64,000 bases of DNA, from assembly GCA_963790585.1 (NCBI GenBank), contig CAWBOY010000007.1, positions 496,001 through 560,000 of the forward strand, in the 5' to 3' direction. The translations under genes were made by a program, and so were the position numbers. This document shows, piece by piece, positions 15,843-23,763 of this stretch. The notes under the pieces were generated by a model, which was not told where the DNA came from, did no database searches, and worked only from the letters and a program-made list of their open reading frames with translations. Position 1 is the stretch's first letter, and each line of letters begins with the position of its first letter. Source of the DNA: CAWBOY01 sp963790585 (GTDB lineage Bacteria; Planctomycetota; Planctomycetia; Gemmatales; Gemmataceae).

Positions 15843-16612
15843 TGTTCGGTCTCCTCGCCCGCCACCAACAGCCGCGCCGCCGTCTGTTCCAACATCGCCC
15901 GTTGTTCCGGCGTCGCCGCCGCGTCGATAATCAGAGTATCGACATCGGCAAAGTCGCATAAAAAGGCGAGCGCTGACCGCCCCAGCTTGGTATGGTCGGC
16001 CAGGACCACCACTTCATCGGCGCAACGCATCATCTGCCGTTCGGCCTCGACCAGTAGCAAATTGCTGTTGAACAGCCCGCGAGTCGTCACCCCCCCGACA
16101 CTCAAAACCGTCTGATGCACCTGAATATCTTCGAGCAGCCGCACCGTCATCGGCCCGAGGGCGACGCCCGTGCGCGGATAAACGTAGCCGCCGAGCATTA
16201 CCAAATCCGTCTCGCGGCAATTGGCAAAGAGATTGGCGATCGGCAGACTATTGGTCACAACTTGGATGGGTCGGCCCACCAGGAGCCGCGCCACTTCGAG
16301 CGTCGTCGTCCCGCCATCGAGCAACACCGCATCGCCGTCACGCACCCGCGCTGCCGCCAGCCGCGCGATGAGCCGTTTCTCGTCGAGTTGCCGCGTCGAC
16401 CGCTCCTCAAACGCCGGCAACGTCGCCGCATCGCCGACGAAGATCGCCCCGCCATGCGTCCGCCGCAGCGTCCCTTCGCGGTGCCAATGATCGAGATCGC
16501 GTCGAATCGTCGATTCGGACACCTGGATCTTCTGAGCCAACTCCGCCAAAGCGACGAAGCCGCGCTCGCAGACGAAATCCAGGACACGTTGTCGCCGTTC
16601 CTCGACCAGCAC
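15839..16612 (-). CDS. DeoR-family transcriptional regulator of the microcompartment operon
   Basis: A 257-residue regulator with a GTG start. An N-terminal winged helix-turn-helix (RRQRVLDFVCERGFVALAELAQKIQVSESTIRRDLDHW) is followed by a DeoR sensor domain that binds a sugar phosphate (DAVLLDGGTTTLEVARLL near residues 92-109, VTNSLPIANLF, VLADHTKLGRSALA). It is the first gene of the leftward operon and overlaps pduL by 4 nt. DeoR regulators are usual in PVM loci. The effector is probably a phosphorylated fucose/rhamnose intermediate (inference), and the operator should lie in 16613-16833. Confidence 0.92.
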   Translation of the reverse strand: MLVEERRQRVLDFVCERGFVALAELAQKIQVSESTIRRDLDHWHREGTLRRTHGGAIFVGDAATLPAFEERSTRQLDEKRLIARLAAARVRDGDAVLLDGGTTTLEVARLLVGRPIQVVTNSLPIANLFANCRETDLVMLGGYVYPRTGVALGPMTVRLLEDIQVHQTVLSVGGVTTRGLFNSNLLLVEAERQMMRCADEVVVLADHTKLGRSALAFLCDFADVDTLIIDAAATPEQRAMLEQTAARLLVAGEETEQ

Positions 16613-16671
16613 GATAGACCCTGCTCATTCTTGCTAGATTAAAGCTCGTCCGTGAGAGGAGGTGCTAGTTT

Positions 16672-16761
16672 ATGGGCGTTATAGACTACCTGTCAAGCGT
16701 ATTCTTCCAGAATTGCCCAGATTATTTGAAAGATAAAGTTTGTGCAGAATGCCTGGATTGA
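16672..16761 (+). CDS. Possible 29-residue Cys-containing small protein
   Basis: ATG with an excellent Shine-Dalgarno (AGGAGGTG, 7 nt upstream). It encodes MGVIDYLSSVFFQNCPDYL and a tail KDKVCAECLD with a CxxC. It lies in the divergent gap between the DeoR gene and the ATPase cassette. It could be a real small protein, a leader peptide or coincidence. No family is recognised. Confidence 0.35.
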   Translation: MGVIDYLSSVFFQNCPDYLKDKVCAECLD

Positions 16762-16814
16762 CAGAGTGTTAGAGTCGCTCTGGCAAACTTGTGAGAAGCG
16801 AACTCTTCCAAAAA

Positions 16815-16833
16815 GTAGCTATACTATAGCTAC
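16815..16833. promoter_or_regulatory. 19-bp perfect palindrome (candidate operator/promoter)
   Basis: GTAGCTATACTATAGCTAC is a perfect palindrome around a central C. It lies 65 nt before the ATG of the ATPase gene and contains TATACT, a possible -10 element. A repressor site for the ATPase-nuclease cassette is the simplest reading. Confidence 0.4.
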
Positions 16834-16897
16834 GTGTCGTCTCCGCGATTTAAGGTAAGTTGTTGCCGATTCGACAGCGCGTTCTCTGAGAACGCCG

Positions 16898-17970
16898 ATG
16901 CTAAGATCTCTTTATCTCAAGAATCTGACGGGTTTCGCGGAAGCCGATCTTCGCTTCAGCGCGCAATTGAACGTGATCGTGGGCGAGAACAGCACAGGGA
17001 AATCTCATCTACTGAAGGTGCCGTATTGCGTTCTGGCCTCGAGTTGGGAGGATTCGCGCCGGGGAAACGGCGCAGCGCCACAAAACAGACGATGCAGCCT
17101 AAGATCGCGGAGAAACTGGTGGCTGTGCTTCGACCAGAAAATCTGGGACGACTGGCCCATCGTCGCGTCGGCGTCAGCCGCTGCGAAATAGACTGCCGCT
17201 TCGACGATAAGAAGCTCGATGTCGATTTCGCTTTCACGACGCGCAGTCAATCCGAGGTGACGATTGCGAAGCTGCCGACTGCGTGGGTCTCAAAAGCTCC
17301 CGTTTTTCTGGCCACGCGCGAGCTGCTTACGATTTATCCGGGCTTTGTTCCCATTTACGAGAGTCATTATCTTGAGTTTGAGGAGACGTGGCGCGACACC
17401 TGTTTATTGCTGGGCGCTCCTGCCATCCGAGGTCCGCGTGAGTCGCGAATCAGAGAACTGCTCGAACCTCTCGAGCAGGCGATGGAGGGCAAAATTATTC
17501 TTGATAAGAATGGCCGGTTTTATTTGAGCACCGAGGGAAAAGGCAAGATGGAGATGCCCCTGGTGGCTGAAGGGCTGAGAAAGCTGGCCATGATCGCAAG
17601 ATTGATCGCGACCGGATCTTTATTGGACAAGGGATATTTGTTTTGGGACGAGCCTGAGTCAAACCTCAATCCGAAATTGATACGTCAAATTGCTTTGACG
17701 ATTTTGCATTTGTGCAATAACCAAATACAAGTGTTTATTGCCACGCACAGCCTATTTTTGATGCGAGAACTCGATATTCTACTCAGCCAGCAGGAATCGA
17801 AAGAAATCAAAGCGCGATTCATCGGCCTTCAATCGGACAATGGAGTGATCACAGTCGAGCAAGGCGACAGCATTGATGACCTAGGTGCGATTACAGCCCT
17901 GGATGAAGAGCTGAAGCAATCGGATCGTTACTTGGAAAAAGAGCAATCCTCCGATGCCCACGCTCATTGA
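16898..17970 (+). pseudogene. AAA/OLD-like ATPase, frameshifted
   Basis: The N-terminal part (LRSLYLKNLTGFAEADLRF, Walker A GENSTGKSHLLK) is in one frame up to about 17080. The rest (QPKIAEKLVAVLRPENLGRL... Walker B YLFWDEPESNLNP, H-loop FIATHSLFLMREL) is in the frame one base back. A single missing base near 17080 restores about 358 residues. The fold is the SMC/OLD-like AAA family used in many bacterial defence systems. The next gene starts inside its last codons, so the two form a cassette. Whether the frameshift is real or a sequencing error is open. Confidence 0.75.
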
Positions 17971-18359
17971 AGGCAACCTGACTTTTGTATTTCCGAACGG
18001 TTGGAAGGCGTCCAAGTTTGATGACTGGTCGTACTACCGCAATCAGTTTCAACGTCTCGTGTCCGGCGTTCGCGTGACTTGTGGACGGTGTGGTGTGGAT
18101 CTGCGCTGCGCAATGCGGCACCGCTATGAGCGTAGGCGTCAAAGCCGTCGATTTCTTGGCCCTCAATCCGGGACAGACAAGTTGGCTCATCGAACTCAAG
18201 GATTATCGTCAGTCACCTCGAACCAAGACCATCGATCTCGCCGACGAAGTAGCATTGAAAGTGCGGGACAGCCTGGCAACGCTCGCGGGTGCAGCCATGA
18301 ATGCGAACGGTCCTCAATACTTCGCCATCTCCTGCCCCTGCGTTCCCATTCTTGCATAG
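17954..18359 (+). pseudogene. PD-(D/E)XK-like nuclease partner of the ATPase, frameshifted and truncated
   Basis: It begins MPTLIEGNLTFVFPNGWKAS, overlapping the ATPase end by 17 nt. After QFQRL the frame shifts (about 18050-18080), and the other frame gives GVKAVDFLALNPGQTSWLIE then LKDYRQSPRTK, followed by LADEVALKVRDSLATL. The Asp of AVDF and the Glu-x-Lys of IELK fit a PD-(D/E)XK nuclease core. Coding similarity ends at a 22-bp dispersed repeat, so the C-terminus is lost. ATPase + nuclease pairs often act in phage defence; here the pair looks decayed. Assignment rests on the motif only. Confidence 0.55.
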
Positions 18360-19106
18360 CCCCCGGCTTGCCGGGGGCGCGCCGGGCGAACCGTCTTGAC
18401 ATCCAGCATCTTCGAAGGCATCGGCCAAGATCGGTAGGTTTTGAAACGTTCGATCGTCGTAGATCGTTTGCGCCAGTTTGACGACCGTGCTATTCTTCCA
18501 AACGAGCCAGGTTGGGTCGATGGTGACAGGGCGAAATGGATTGCCGAAGATGTCGCGGAGCAAGCTGGTTTGTTGATTATGGATCTCATCCATGAACTTT
18601 TGGTGCCTGGCTACTTGCTCTTCCGTTGCGACGTTCTGCTCGCCACTGCGACGCAGATGGTCCCGAATCCGCTTGGATTTCTTGTCCAAAAGGTCGAGCC
18701 TCTCGACACCATTGAAAGGCGAGTCTTCTTCCCACCCGGGCAAATGCTTTCGCTTTAGCTCATTGAGCAAACGCTGCGCAACGAACGGTGGCGGGCCTCG
18801 TCCGGTATCGTTCTCAGGTTTTGCTATCTTCGTGACAGCGACCAGTGCCTTTTTAAAGTCCGCTTGTCCCACCAGCCCGTCGGCGAAAAGCTCGGCGGCG
18901 TCAATCAAATTTTGACATAACTGGTCAAGTCGGCTCCAATAATCAGGACGGTGCCACCAGGCTATCACGTACAACCAAATCTTGCGCTTACGCCTCTTCC
19001 AGGGGCGTAGATGACGCAGCATCCAATGAGCGGAGTAGCAGGTTAGCCATTCCTGCTCCGTCAATCGCTTCCTTACTGGGGATGGCGTACGGCGCTTCTT
19101 TACCAA
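18213..19106 (-). pseudogene. Gemmata-type hypothetical protein, C-terminus replaced by repeat and foreign sequence
   Basis: The family part runs from the start (LTEQEWLTCYSAHWMLRHL) to NPFRPVTIDPTWLVWKNSTV, then RTFQNLPILADAFEDAGC, ending near 18395. From memory, Gemmata homologues continue for about 20-30 residues with a conserved tail that is missing here. The frame instead runs through a family D repeat and then antisense through the broken nuclease gene. These proteins form a large paralogous family in Gemmata-type genomes, function unknown. The sequence is rich in Arg, Lys and Trp, with a basic N-terminus. Confidence 0.65.
18357..18383. repeat. Family D repeat at the junction of two truncated genes
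   Basis: Core ATAGCCCCCGGCTTGCCGGGGG. Other copies lie at 5785-5807 (inverted), 50766-50850 and 56520-56606, with a relative at 44284-44310. Here it marks exactly where two convergent genes both lose their 3' ends. Confidence 0.75.
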
Positions 19107-19109
19107 GAC

Positions 19110-19335
19110 CTATTCCTTATCCTTGATTTTAACCTCGATCGTTTCCTAAGACAGAGATCGAGTATACCCTATCTCCGGTAAGGTTCCCACACTCCTCAGC
19201 TCCATAATATGCGTATAATCCGACACACCCGCACCCTCACGAAAACCCAATGCCGCATAAAATCGTAACGCCTCCGCCGTCTCGGCGCGAGGTCGAAGTG
19301 ACGAAAACGATCTCGCGGCCCCACTGGTGCGCTGA
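19110..19335 (-). pseudogene. Fused remnant of a GNAT gene and a secreted-protein gene
   Basis: On the minus strand the C-terminal third of a GNAT acetyltransferase (SFSSLRPRAETAEALRFYAA, then LGFREGAGVSDYTHIMEL) runs directly into the C-terminal part of the small secreted protein (VGTLPEIGYTRSLS-stop-ETIEVKIKDKE). Intact relatives of both, in the same order and orientation, lie at 21067-21525 and 20407-20898. This is therefore an older duplicate that lost its middle and gained an in-frame stop. Confidence 0.75.
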
Positions 19336-19400
19336 TTCCTCCCATTTTCCAACTTTGATATATTATCAACGAGCGACGACGATCAAATGAGGAGAATCCG

Positions 19401-19745
19401 ATGCCGCTAGACCTAATGAACGACCCTAAGTCGAGCCGCGCTGGTTCTGTCGAATCGATCGAACAAAAGTTCATGCGCTTGCGAGACGAGTGGAAGACCA
19501 AGCGCGGCCATCACTCCGACACGGTTAGTCTCGTTACCCACGCTGCTTACCAACAAATCATCGGCATGGGGCGCGACGCCGTTCCCTATCTGCTCCGCGA
19601 ACTGGCGCTTGCCCCTGATCGGTGGTATTGGGCGCTGCGTGCCATCACCTGCGAAGATCCCGTGCCGACGGAGGCGCGAGGCAATAGCAAGGCGATGGCG
19701 CAGGCATGGTTGGAATGGGGCGCGGCACAAGGGTATAAATGGTGA
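19401..19745 (+). CDS. Hypothetical protein upstream of a DUF7689-like gene
   Basis: A 114-residue soluble protein. GGAG lies just before the ATG. A helical N-terminus (VESIEQKFMRLRDEWKTKRG) precedes a HEAT-like helical segment (HAAYQQIIGMGRDAVPYLLRELALAP) and WYWALRAITCEDPVPTEARG. The pattern matches a small family that often sits beside DUF7689-type genes in unrelated bacteria (from memory). It ends 1 nt before the next start, so the two proteins are translationally linked and probably act together. Function unknown; a toxin/immunity-like or accessory role has been speculated for such pairs but is not shown here. Confidence 0.75.
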   Translation: MPLDLMNDPKSSRAGSVESIEQKFMRLRDEWKTKRGHHSDTVSLVTHAAYQQIIGMGRDAVPYLLRELALAPDRWYWALRAITCEDPVPTEARGNSKAMAQAWLEWGAAQGYKW

Positions 19746-19746
19746 T

Positions 19747-20199
19747 ATGCCGGAAGAATACTACGACAGGGATTTTCCTAATTTAAAAAGGACTGGCGGC
19801 GCGAAAAAAACAAGCTCGCCGGCGGACTACAACTGCATTGCGTTCGCCGTCTGGGATGAGCAAAATTGGTGGTGGCCGGGCGTCACCGAGGATGAATACT
19901 GGCCTCTGCCAATTCCAGATGAAGTTACTATTCAAACATTTATTGAAGCATTCGCCACACGAGGATTTTCCGTCTGCACTCCTGATGGTGAACCAGAAGC
20001 CGGCTATCATAAAATCGCCCTATTCGCCAAGGACGACGGAACGATAACGCACGCCGCCCGACTCGAAGACGGGAAGAGAATGTGGAAGAGCAAGCTGGGT
20101 CCTCACGAGGACATCGAGCATGTACTCGAAGGGCTTGAAGGGCCTTGTTACGGGAAGATCGTGGCGTTTCTAAGAAAGCCGGTCACGCAGCCGTCATAG
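19747..20199 (+). CDS. DUF7689-like protein
   Basis: A 150-residue soluble protein with a compact Cys/Trp/His-containing core: DYNCIAFAVWDEQNWWWPG, YWPLPIPDEVTIQTFIEAF, GYHKIALFAKDDGTITHAAR, WKSKLGPHEDIEHVLEGLEG and YGKIVAFLR. The conserved NCIA...THAAR...SKLG pattern looks like a papain-like or NlpC-type Cys-His arrangement. That is my inference from spacing, not an established activity. The start is 1 nt after the partner gene's stop. Confidence 0.7.
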   Translation: MPEEYYDRDFPNLKRTGGAKKTSSPADYNCIAFAVWDEQNWWWPGVTEDEYWPLPIPDEVTIQTFIEAFATRGFSVCTPDGEPEAGYHKIALFAKDDGTITHAARLEDGKRMWKSKLGPHEDIEHVLEGLEGPCYGKIVAFLRKPVTQPS

Positions 20200-20327
20200 G
20201 CTTCCATGCCAGCGTCCTCCCAACCGTTGTCCTTGGCAGACCGTGCCAATTGGAGCCGCAGCTCGTCCTCGGTCCAGTCGGAGTCGTCGATAAGTAGGTG
20301 TTGCTGTTCTTCGGTGAATTCGATCAT
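20148..20327 (-). CDS. Possible small acidic protein
   Basis: A 59-codon frame (MIEFTEEQQHLLIDDSDWTE, then DELRLQLARSAKDNGWEDAG) that overlaps the end of the convergent gene by about 50 nt. The composition and the MIEFTEEQQ opening look protein-like, but no family is recognised and the overlap lowers confidence. Confidence 0.3.
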   Translation of the reverse strand: MIEFTEEQQHLLIDDSDWTEDELRLQLARSAKDNGWEDAGMEAYDGCVTGFLRNATIFP

Positions 20328-20406
20328 GGTTATCTCAACATTCTAAAGGGCTGATGCCGCGCCGCTCGCCTCAGTTCTTCAACGAATTTCTGATTGAGCC
20401 CAAGAC

Positions 20407-20898
20407 CTAATCCTTATCCTTGATTTTGACCTCGATCGTTTCTGAAGAGAGAGTTCGCTCATAGGCACTTCCCGGTAGGGTTCCCACCAGACGTACTTTG
20501 AGCTTCTTCACATCGCGAGGAAGGTCCGCTATGGGGATCGCTATGGTGTCTGATGTCATGCCCTTCTTCAGAGGAAAATCCCGCTCCTCTTTACTGAATG
20601 GCGACTGATGGAGTAAATAATGTTGTTGCGCCAAAACTTTGCCGTCCACTGTTGTGACCACAAGCTCCAAGCCATCGAAAACCGAAGCAAAGTGGGAGCG
20701 GACGGTAAGATCCTTACCCGTCGCGTTGTCGAGGCTCACCTCGCAACGGAAGAGGATGTCATGGTCAAGCCATTCGGCAGACGCCTTAGACAGGATCAGG
20801 GAAACGAACCCCGCTTTCTCTTCAGCCTGCAAAGAGCCGACCGCAATGGCAGTAAACGCTGCCAGAGAGAGGAGCGAGACCGTTGCACGGTTGAGCAT
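20407..20898 (-). CDS. Small secreted protein
   Basis: 163 residues from an ATG at 20898 with GGAG 6 nt upstream. The N-terminus MLNRATVSLLSLAAFTAIAV followed by GSLQAEEK is a signal peptide with an A-x-A-like cut site. The mature part is beta-rich (ILFRCEVSLDNATGKDLTVRS, LELVVTTVDGKVLAQQHYLL) and ends in a charged strand. The layout resembles an immunoglobulin-like fold. It is followed on the minus strand by a decayed duplicate of its own 3' end. Function unknown. Confidence 0.7.
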   Translation of the reverse strand: MLNRATVSLLSLAAFTAIAVGSLQAEEKAGFVSLILSKASAEWLDHDILFRCEVSLDNATGKDLTVRSHFASVFDGLELVVTTVDGKVLAQQHYLLHQSPFSKEERDFPLKKGMTSDTIAIPIADLPRDVKKLKVRLVGTLPGSAYERTLSSETIEVKIKDKD

Positions 20899-21066
20899 AA
20901 AGTTCTCCATTAGCATCATGGGGCGGCGAAGCTGAACCACTTCGAGTTATGTGTAGACATTCTATTACATCTTCATAGACGAAGCGCGTGTAACCGAGTT
21001 TGCCGAGGGGTTTCCGTTTTCGTAGCCGCATTCGCCAGAATTCGGCTACAATGCGAGCGTCACGAT

Positions 21067-21525
21067 TCAGCGCAAATTCACCAGCTCCATTTGGTGCGTG
21101 CAATCGGACACACCCGCACACTCACGAAAACCCAAAGCCGCATAAAACCGAAACGCCTCCGCCGTCTCGGCGCGAAGTCGAAGCGACGAAAACGATACTC
21201 GGGCAGCCGCGACTACCTCCTGAACGAGCCGCCGGCCAACGGCCTGACGTCGAAACGCGGTCAGCACATACAGGCGGCGGACGCGACCGACGCCTGTACA
21301 TTCTGCATAGGGATCGTTGTTCAGCCCACAGACGCCGATCACTCTCTCGCCATACAGGGCGACGAACAAGGCCTCACCGGGCAGCGCGAATTGGTTGCCG
21401 CCCGATTGCCAGTCCTCTACGAGTTTGCGGACAAACCGAAACCCAGGCTGCTCACTTTCGGCGACGAGTTCGGCGAAGAGAAGGGGCGATAGGGTGTCGA
21501 TGCGCGAGATGGTGATGGTGGTCAT
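21067..21525 (-). CDS. GNAT family N-acetyltransferase
   Basis: A 152-residue acetyl-CoA-dependent transferase. The acetyl-CoA binding motif A is RRLYVLTAFRRQAVGRRLVQEV (R/Q-x-x-G-x-G/A variant), the preceding strand is IGVCGLNNDP, and the C-terminal AFRFYAALGFRECAGVSDCT is the usual motif B/tail. The substrate cannot be told. Fragments of the same gene occur at 19195-19335 (3' third) and at 22730-22760 (first ~11 codons), so this locus has been copied and broken more than once. Confidence 0.85.
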   Translation of the reverse strand: MTTITISRIDTLSPLLFAELVAESEQPGFRFVRKLVEDWQSGGNQFALPGEALFVALYGERVIGVCGLNNDPYAECTGVGRVRRLYVLTAFRRQAVGRRLVQEVVAAARVSFSSLRLRAETAEAFRFYAALGFRECAGVSDCTHQMELVNLR

Positions 21526-21704
21526 GGGTAGTACGCCGTCGGCCCGCTAATTCCGTTCCTCCAGCGTTTCGGTCTACCAATCTATGGCGGGCGGTACTCA
21601 GGCGGTCTAGGATCGCGACACACCTTCCTACTGACCGTCTTTCGGATCGGATGCTAACTTCGCCGCATCTCGCAACCATTGGTCTTTGCTCTCGACAAGC
21701 TCTT

Positions 21705-22520
21705 TCAAGGCGCCAGCACTTTTTTGTTTGTCCGTAATTTACCAATGAGCTTGATTTCTCGGGAATCTTCGTATTGTTCAGGGTTGTCGCTGACAGGCCG
21801 AACTACCAGGTGAGCTCCTCCAAGCCAAACCAAAGCCCGCAGTTCTTTCATTCGGTCGTCCGAGAGCAGATCAGCCTCCCATTGGGCTTCGGTTTGAGCA
21901 GGAATCGCAGGCCCGCAAGTGAAGTGACGTATATAGTATTTGTTTCTTGAAACGTTGCCATTAGAGTCTTCGAGTCGTACCACTGTGAACTGACCGCCAA
22001 CATAGGCGTAGTACTGTGTACGAATGTTTGGGCCCGGCCCACCGCCTAGGCCTGTCTCAAGCTTCAGCATCGGATACTCTCCGTCGTCCCATTTTTCCAG
22101 CTTCGCGCCGTGCAGATAACAGCGGTGGCCCGTACTGAGCGTTGTCTCGGAAAGCACCTTTCCTGCTTTGTCTACCGTTGTGATCAGAATGTGCGTCGAG
22201 CCGGGATGAGATATAGTCCGTTGTGCTTCAAACAGCACATAGATAGCGTCTTTGTCCTTCTTTTGAAATTCCCACATGCGCCAAGGAATTATGCTATATA
22301 GCTCATCATAGTTTCGTTTGGGCACGAGTTTGGTAATCGTTTCTTGAAAATCCTTGACTTGACTTTTATCGAGCGTTTTTAGGTCCTTGCCAACATGAGT
22401 TTTGAGGATTTCGAGCGCAGCTTTGGCGACCTCGGGCATTGGATCGTCCGCTTGGGCCTGACCACAGCCCGTAGAGAGGATACATCCCAATAGCAAACAA
22501 GGAACCATCAGTATTCGCAT
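21705..22520 (-). CDS. Secreted protein or lipoprotein of unknown function
   Basis: 271 residues from the ATG at 22520 (GGAG 6 nt upstream). MRILMVPCLLLGCILSTGCG is a signal sequence; the STGC end is a weak lipobox because the -3 position is Ser. The mature domain contains IPWRMWEFQKKDKDAIYVLF, HRCYLHGAKLEKWDDGEYPM and a Gly-rich LGGGPGPNIRTQYYAYVGGQ. A ~44-residue tail (LVVRPVSDNPEQYEDSREIK) ends the protein. No family recognised. Confidence 0.7.
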   Translation of the reverse strand: MRILMVPCLLLGCILSTGCGQAQADDPMPEVAKAALEILKTHVGKDLKTLDKSQVKDFQETITKLVPKRNYDELYSIIPWRMWEFQKKDKDAIYVLFEAQRTISHPGSTHILITTVDKAGKVLSETTLSTGHRCYLHGAKLEKWDDGEYPMLKLETGLGGGPGPNIRTQYYAYVGGQFTVVRLEDSNGNVSRNKYYIRHFTCGPAIPAQTEAQWEADLLSDDRMKELRALVWLGGAHLVVRPVSDNPEQYEDSREIKLIGKLRTNKKVLAP

Positions 22521-22692
22521 GAAGAACTCCAAATACAAAGAAGTATCCGTTTTTATACAAGTGTCCGCCGTTAAGGGAGTCGAAAAAATCGCTGGTCTGA
22601 GGTAGCACCAATACTGTTCGGTACAGAGTTTGCCTTTTTTGGAGGCGCCGGTAGGATTACGATCCAGAGTGCATTTACCCCGAAGGGGTTTC

Positions 22693-22760
22693 CTATCAAA
22701 GCCCAGGGCAAGCGCAGCGCCGCCCTGGGTGCCGATGCGCGAGATGGTGATTGTGGTCAT
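22693..22760. repeat. Family C repeat abutting a GNAT 5' fragment
   Basis: A palindrome (GCCCAGGGC...GCCCTGGGT) is joined on the minus strand to the first codons of a GNAT gene (MTTITISRIGT, matching the start of the intact gene at 21525). The repeat appears to have replaced everything after codon 11. Confidence 0.6.
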
Positions 22761-22798
22761 GAGGGGTCGGCCGTTGGATTGTTGAGAAGCCGATCTCA

Positions 22799-23323
22799 TC
22801 ACGACCCGAAGGCCGGCCACAACTCCTCGGGATGAACATCGAGAACCTGAGCGAAGCTTGCAACCGTCTTTCGCTGCGGGCGGCACGCGCGGTTAAGCAT
22901 CATCGAGATCGCCGGCTGGCCTAGGCCGACCTTGTCCGCCAGCTCGGCCTGGGTTAAGCCCTTTGCGTCCATCAATTCACGAAGCCGACGCGCGAAGAAG
23001 TTCTCTTCCGCGTCCATACGACCCAAAACTTGTTTCGCTTCGGAGTTGACGGCAGGCGCTCGCGATTCGGCCTCGGCGAGATCCATCCCAGGGAAGCCCT
23101 TTTCATCCGCATTAGGAAACAGGATCTCGGCCAATAGCGCGGTGGTAGCTAAGCGATCCTGCTCGTCGAGTTCGCCGCTGTTTAGTTGTTTGAAGAGTTC
23201 GACGGCTTCCGCGCGAAGCTCGTCATGGCATTCCATAAGTGCGAGAATGTATGGCGACGCGGCTTCAAGGTTGGCAGGCGCTGTTAATGAGTTTTCTACT
23301 GGTTCAAGGGCCGTGTGCTTCAT
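22799..23323 (-). CDS. XRE-family helix-turn-helix protein (possible antitoxin)
   Basis: A 174-residue protein with a C-terminal HTH domain near residues 110-170: RRLRELMDAKGLTQAELADK, VGLGQPAISMMLNRACRPQR, KTVASFAQVLDVHPEEL. The first ~100 residues are acidic and helical with no known domain. It starts about 65 nt after a gene with RelE/HigB-like features, the order and orientation (toxin first) of HigBA-type modules. It is probably DNA-binding and autoregulatory if this is a toxin-antitoxin pair. Confidence 0.75.
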   Translation of the reverse strand: MKHTALEPVENSLTAPANLEAASPYILALMECHDELRAEAVELFKQLNSGELDEQDRLATTALLAEILFPNADEKGFPGMDLAEAESRAPAVNSEAKQVLGRMDAEENFFARRLRELMDAKGLTQAELADKVGLGQPAISMMLNRACRPQRKTVASFAQVLDVHPEELWPAFGS

Positions 23324-23388
23324 GGCTTAGCCTCCTTTAGTCACGGAAACCAAAGGTAAAGGGAAATTGCAGGATTCAAAAACGCCTA

Positions 23389-23670
23389 TCACACGCGACC
23401 GTACATACGAAGAGCGAGCAATCGCCTTGATGCTCGAAATCGTGAGATCTCATTCTGAGTCCAATCGTTGCGACGCTTTGGCAAAGCCTCCAAGATCCAG
23501 ATCACGCGCAGCGGCCTGGTTTCTCCTTCGATAGGTTCCCAATCGCGTGGCGGATCGAAGAAGACGATACGGATGTTCCTTTGACCGCCTATATCGTCGT
23601 CCAATCGCATCTCATAAATGTGCAGACCTACTAACGCTTTAATACCTTCGTAACTATGGTCGAATAACAT
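23389..23670 (-). CDS. Putative RelE/HigB-like toxin (possibly N-terminally shortened)
   Basis: 93 residues from an ATG at 23670. LVGLHIYEMRLDDDIGGQRN, IRIVFF and LRVIWILEALPKRRNDWTQN form the strand-helix pattern and Lys/Arg-rich 'KKRNDWT' region of phage-derived Gp49/HigB-like toxins. The open frame extends about 31 codons further upstream without an ATG (PGKLGPRLRARFEVRRQALK and onward), which looks like the missing N-terminal helices. The true start may therefore be non-canonical or lost. It lies directly upstream of the XRE gene. Confidence 0.45.
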   Translation of the reverse strand: MLFDHSYEGIKALVGLHIYEMRLDDDIGGQRNIRIVFFDPPRDWEPIEGETRPLRVIWILEALPKRRNDWTQNEISRFRASRRLLALRMYGRV

Positions 23671-23763
23671 GCCTGCAGGATGGAGATGCCGCTGATCCCA
23701 GAAACGAAGTTTCAGAGCCTGCCGGCGTACCTCAAAGCGAGCGCGTAGTCTCGGGCCAAGTTT

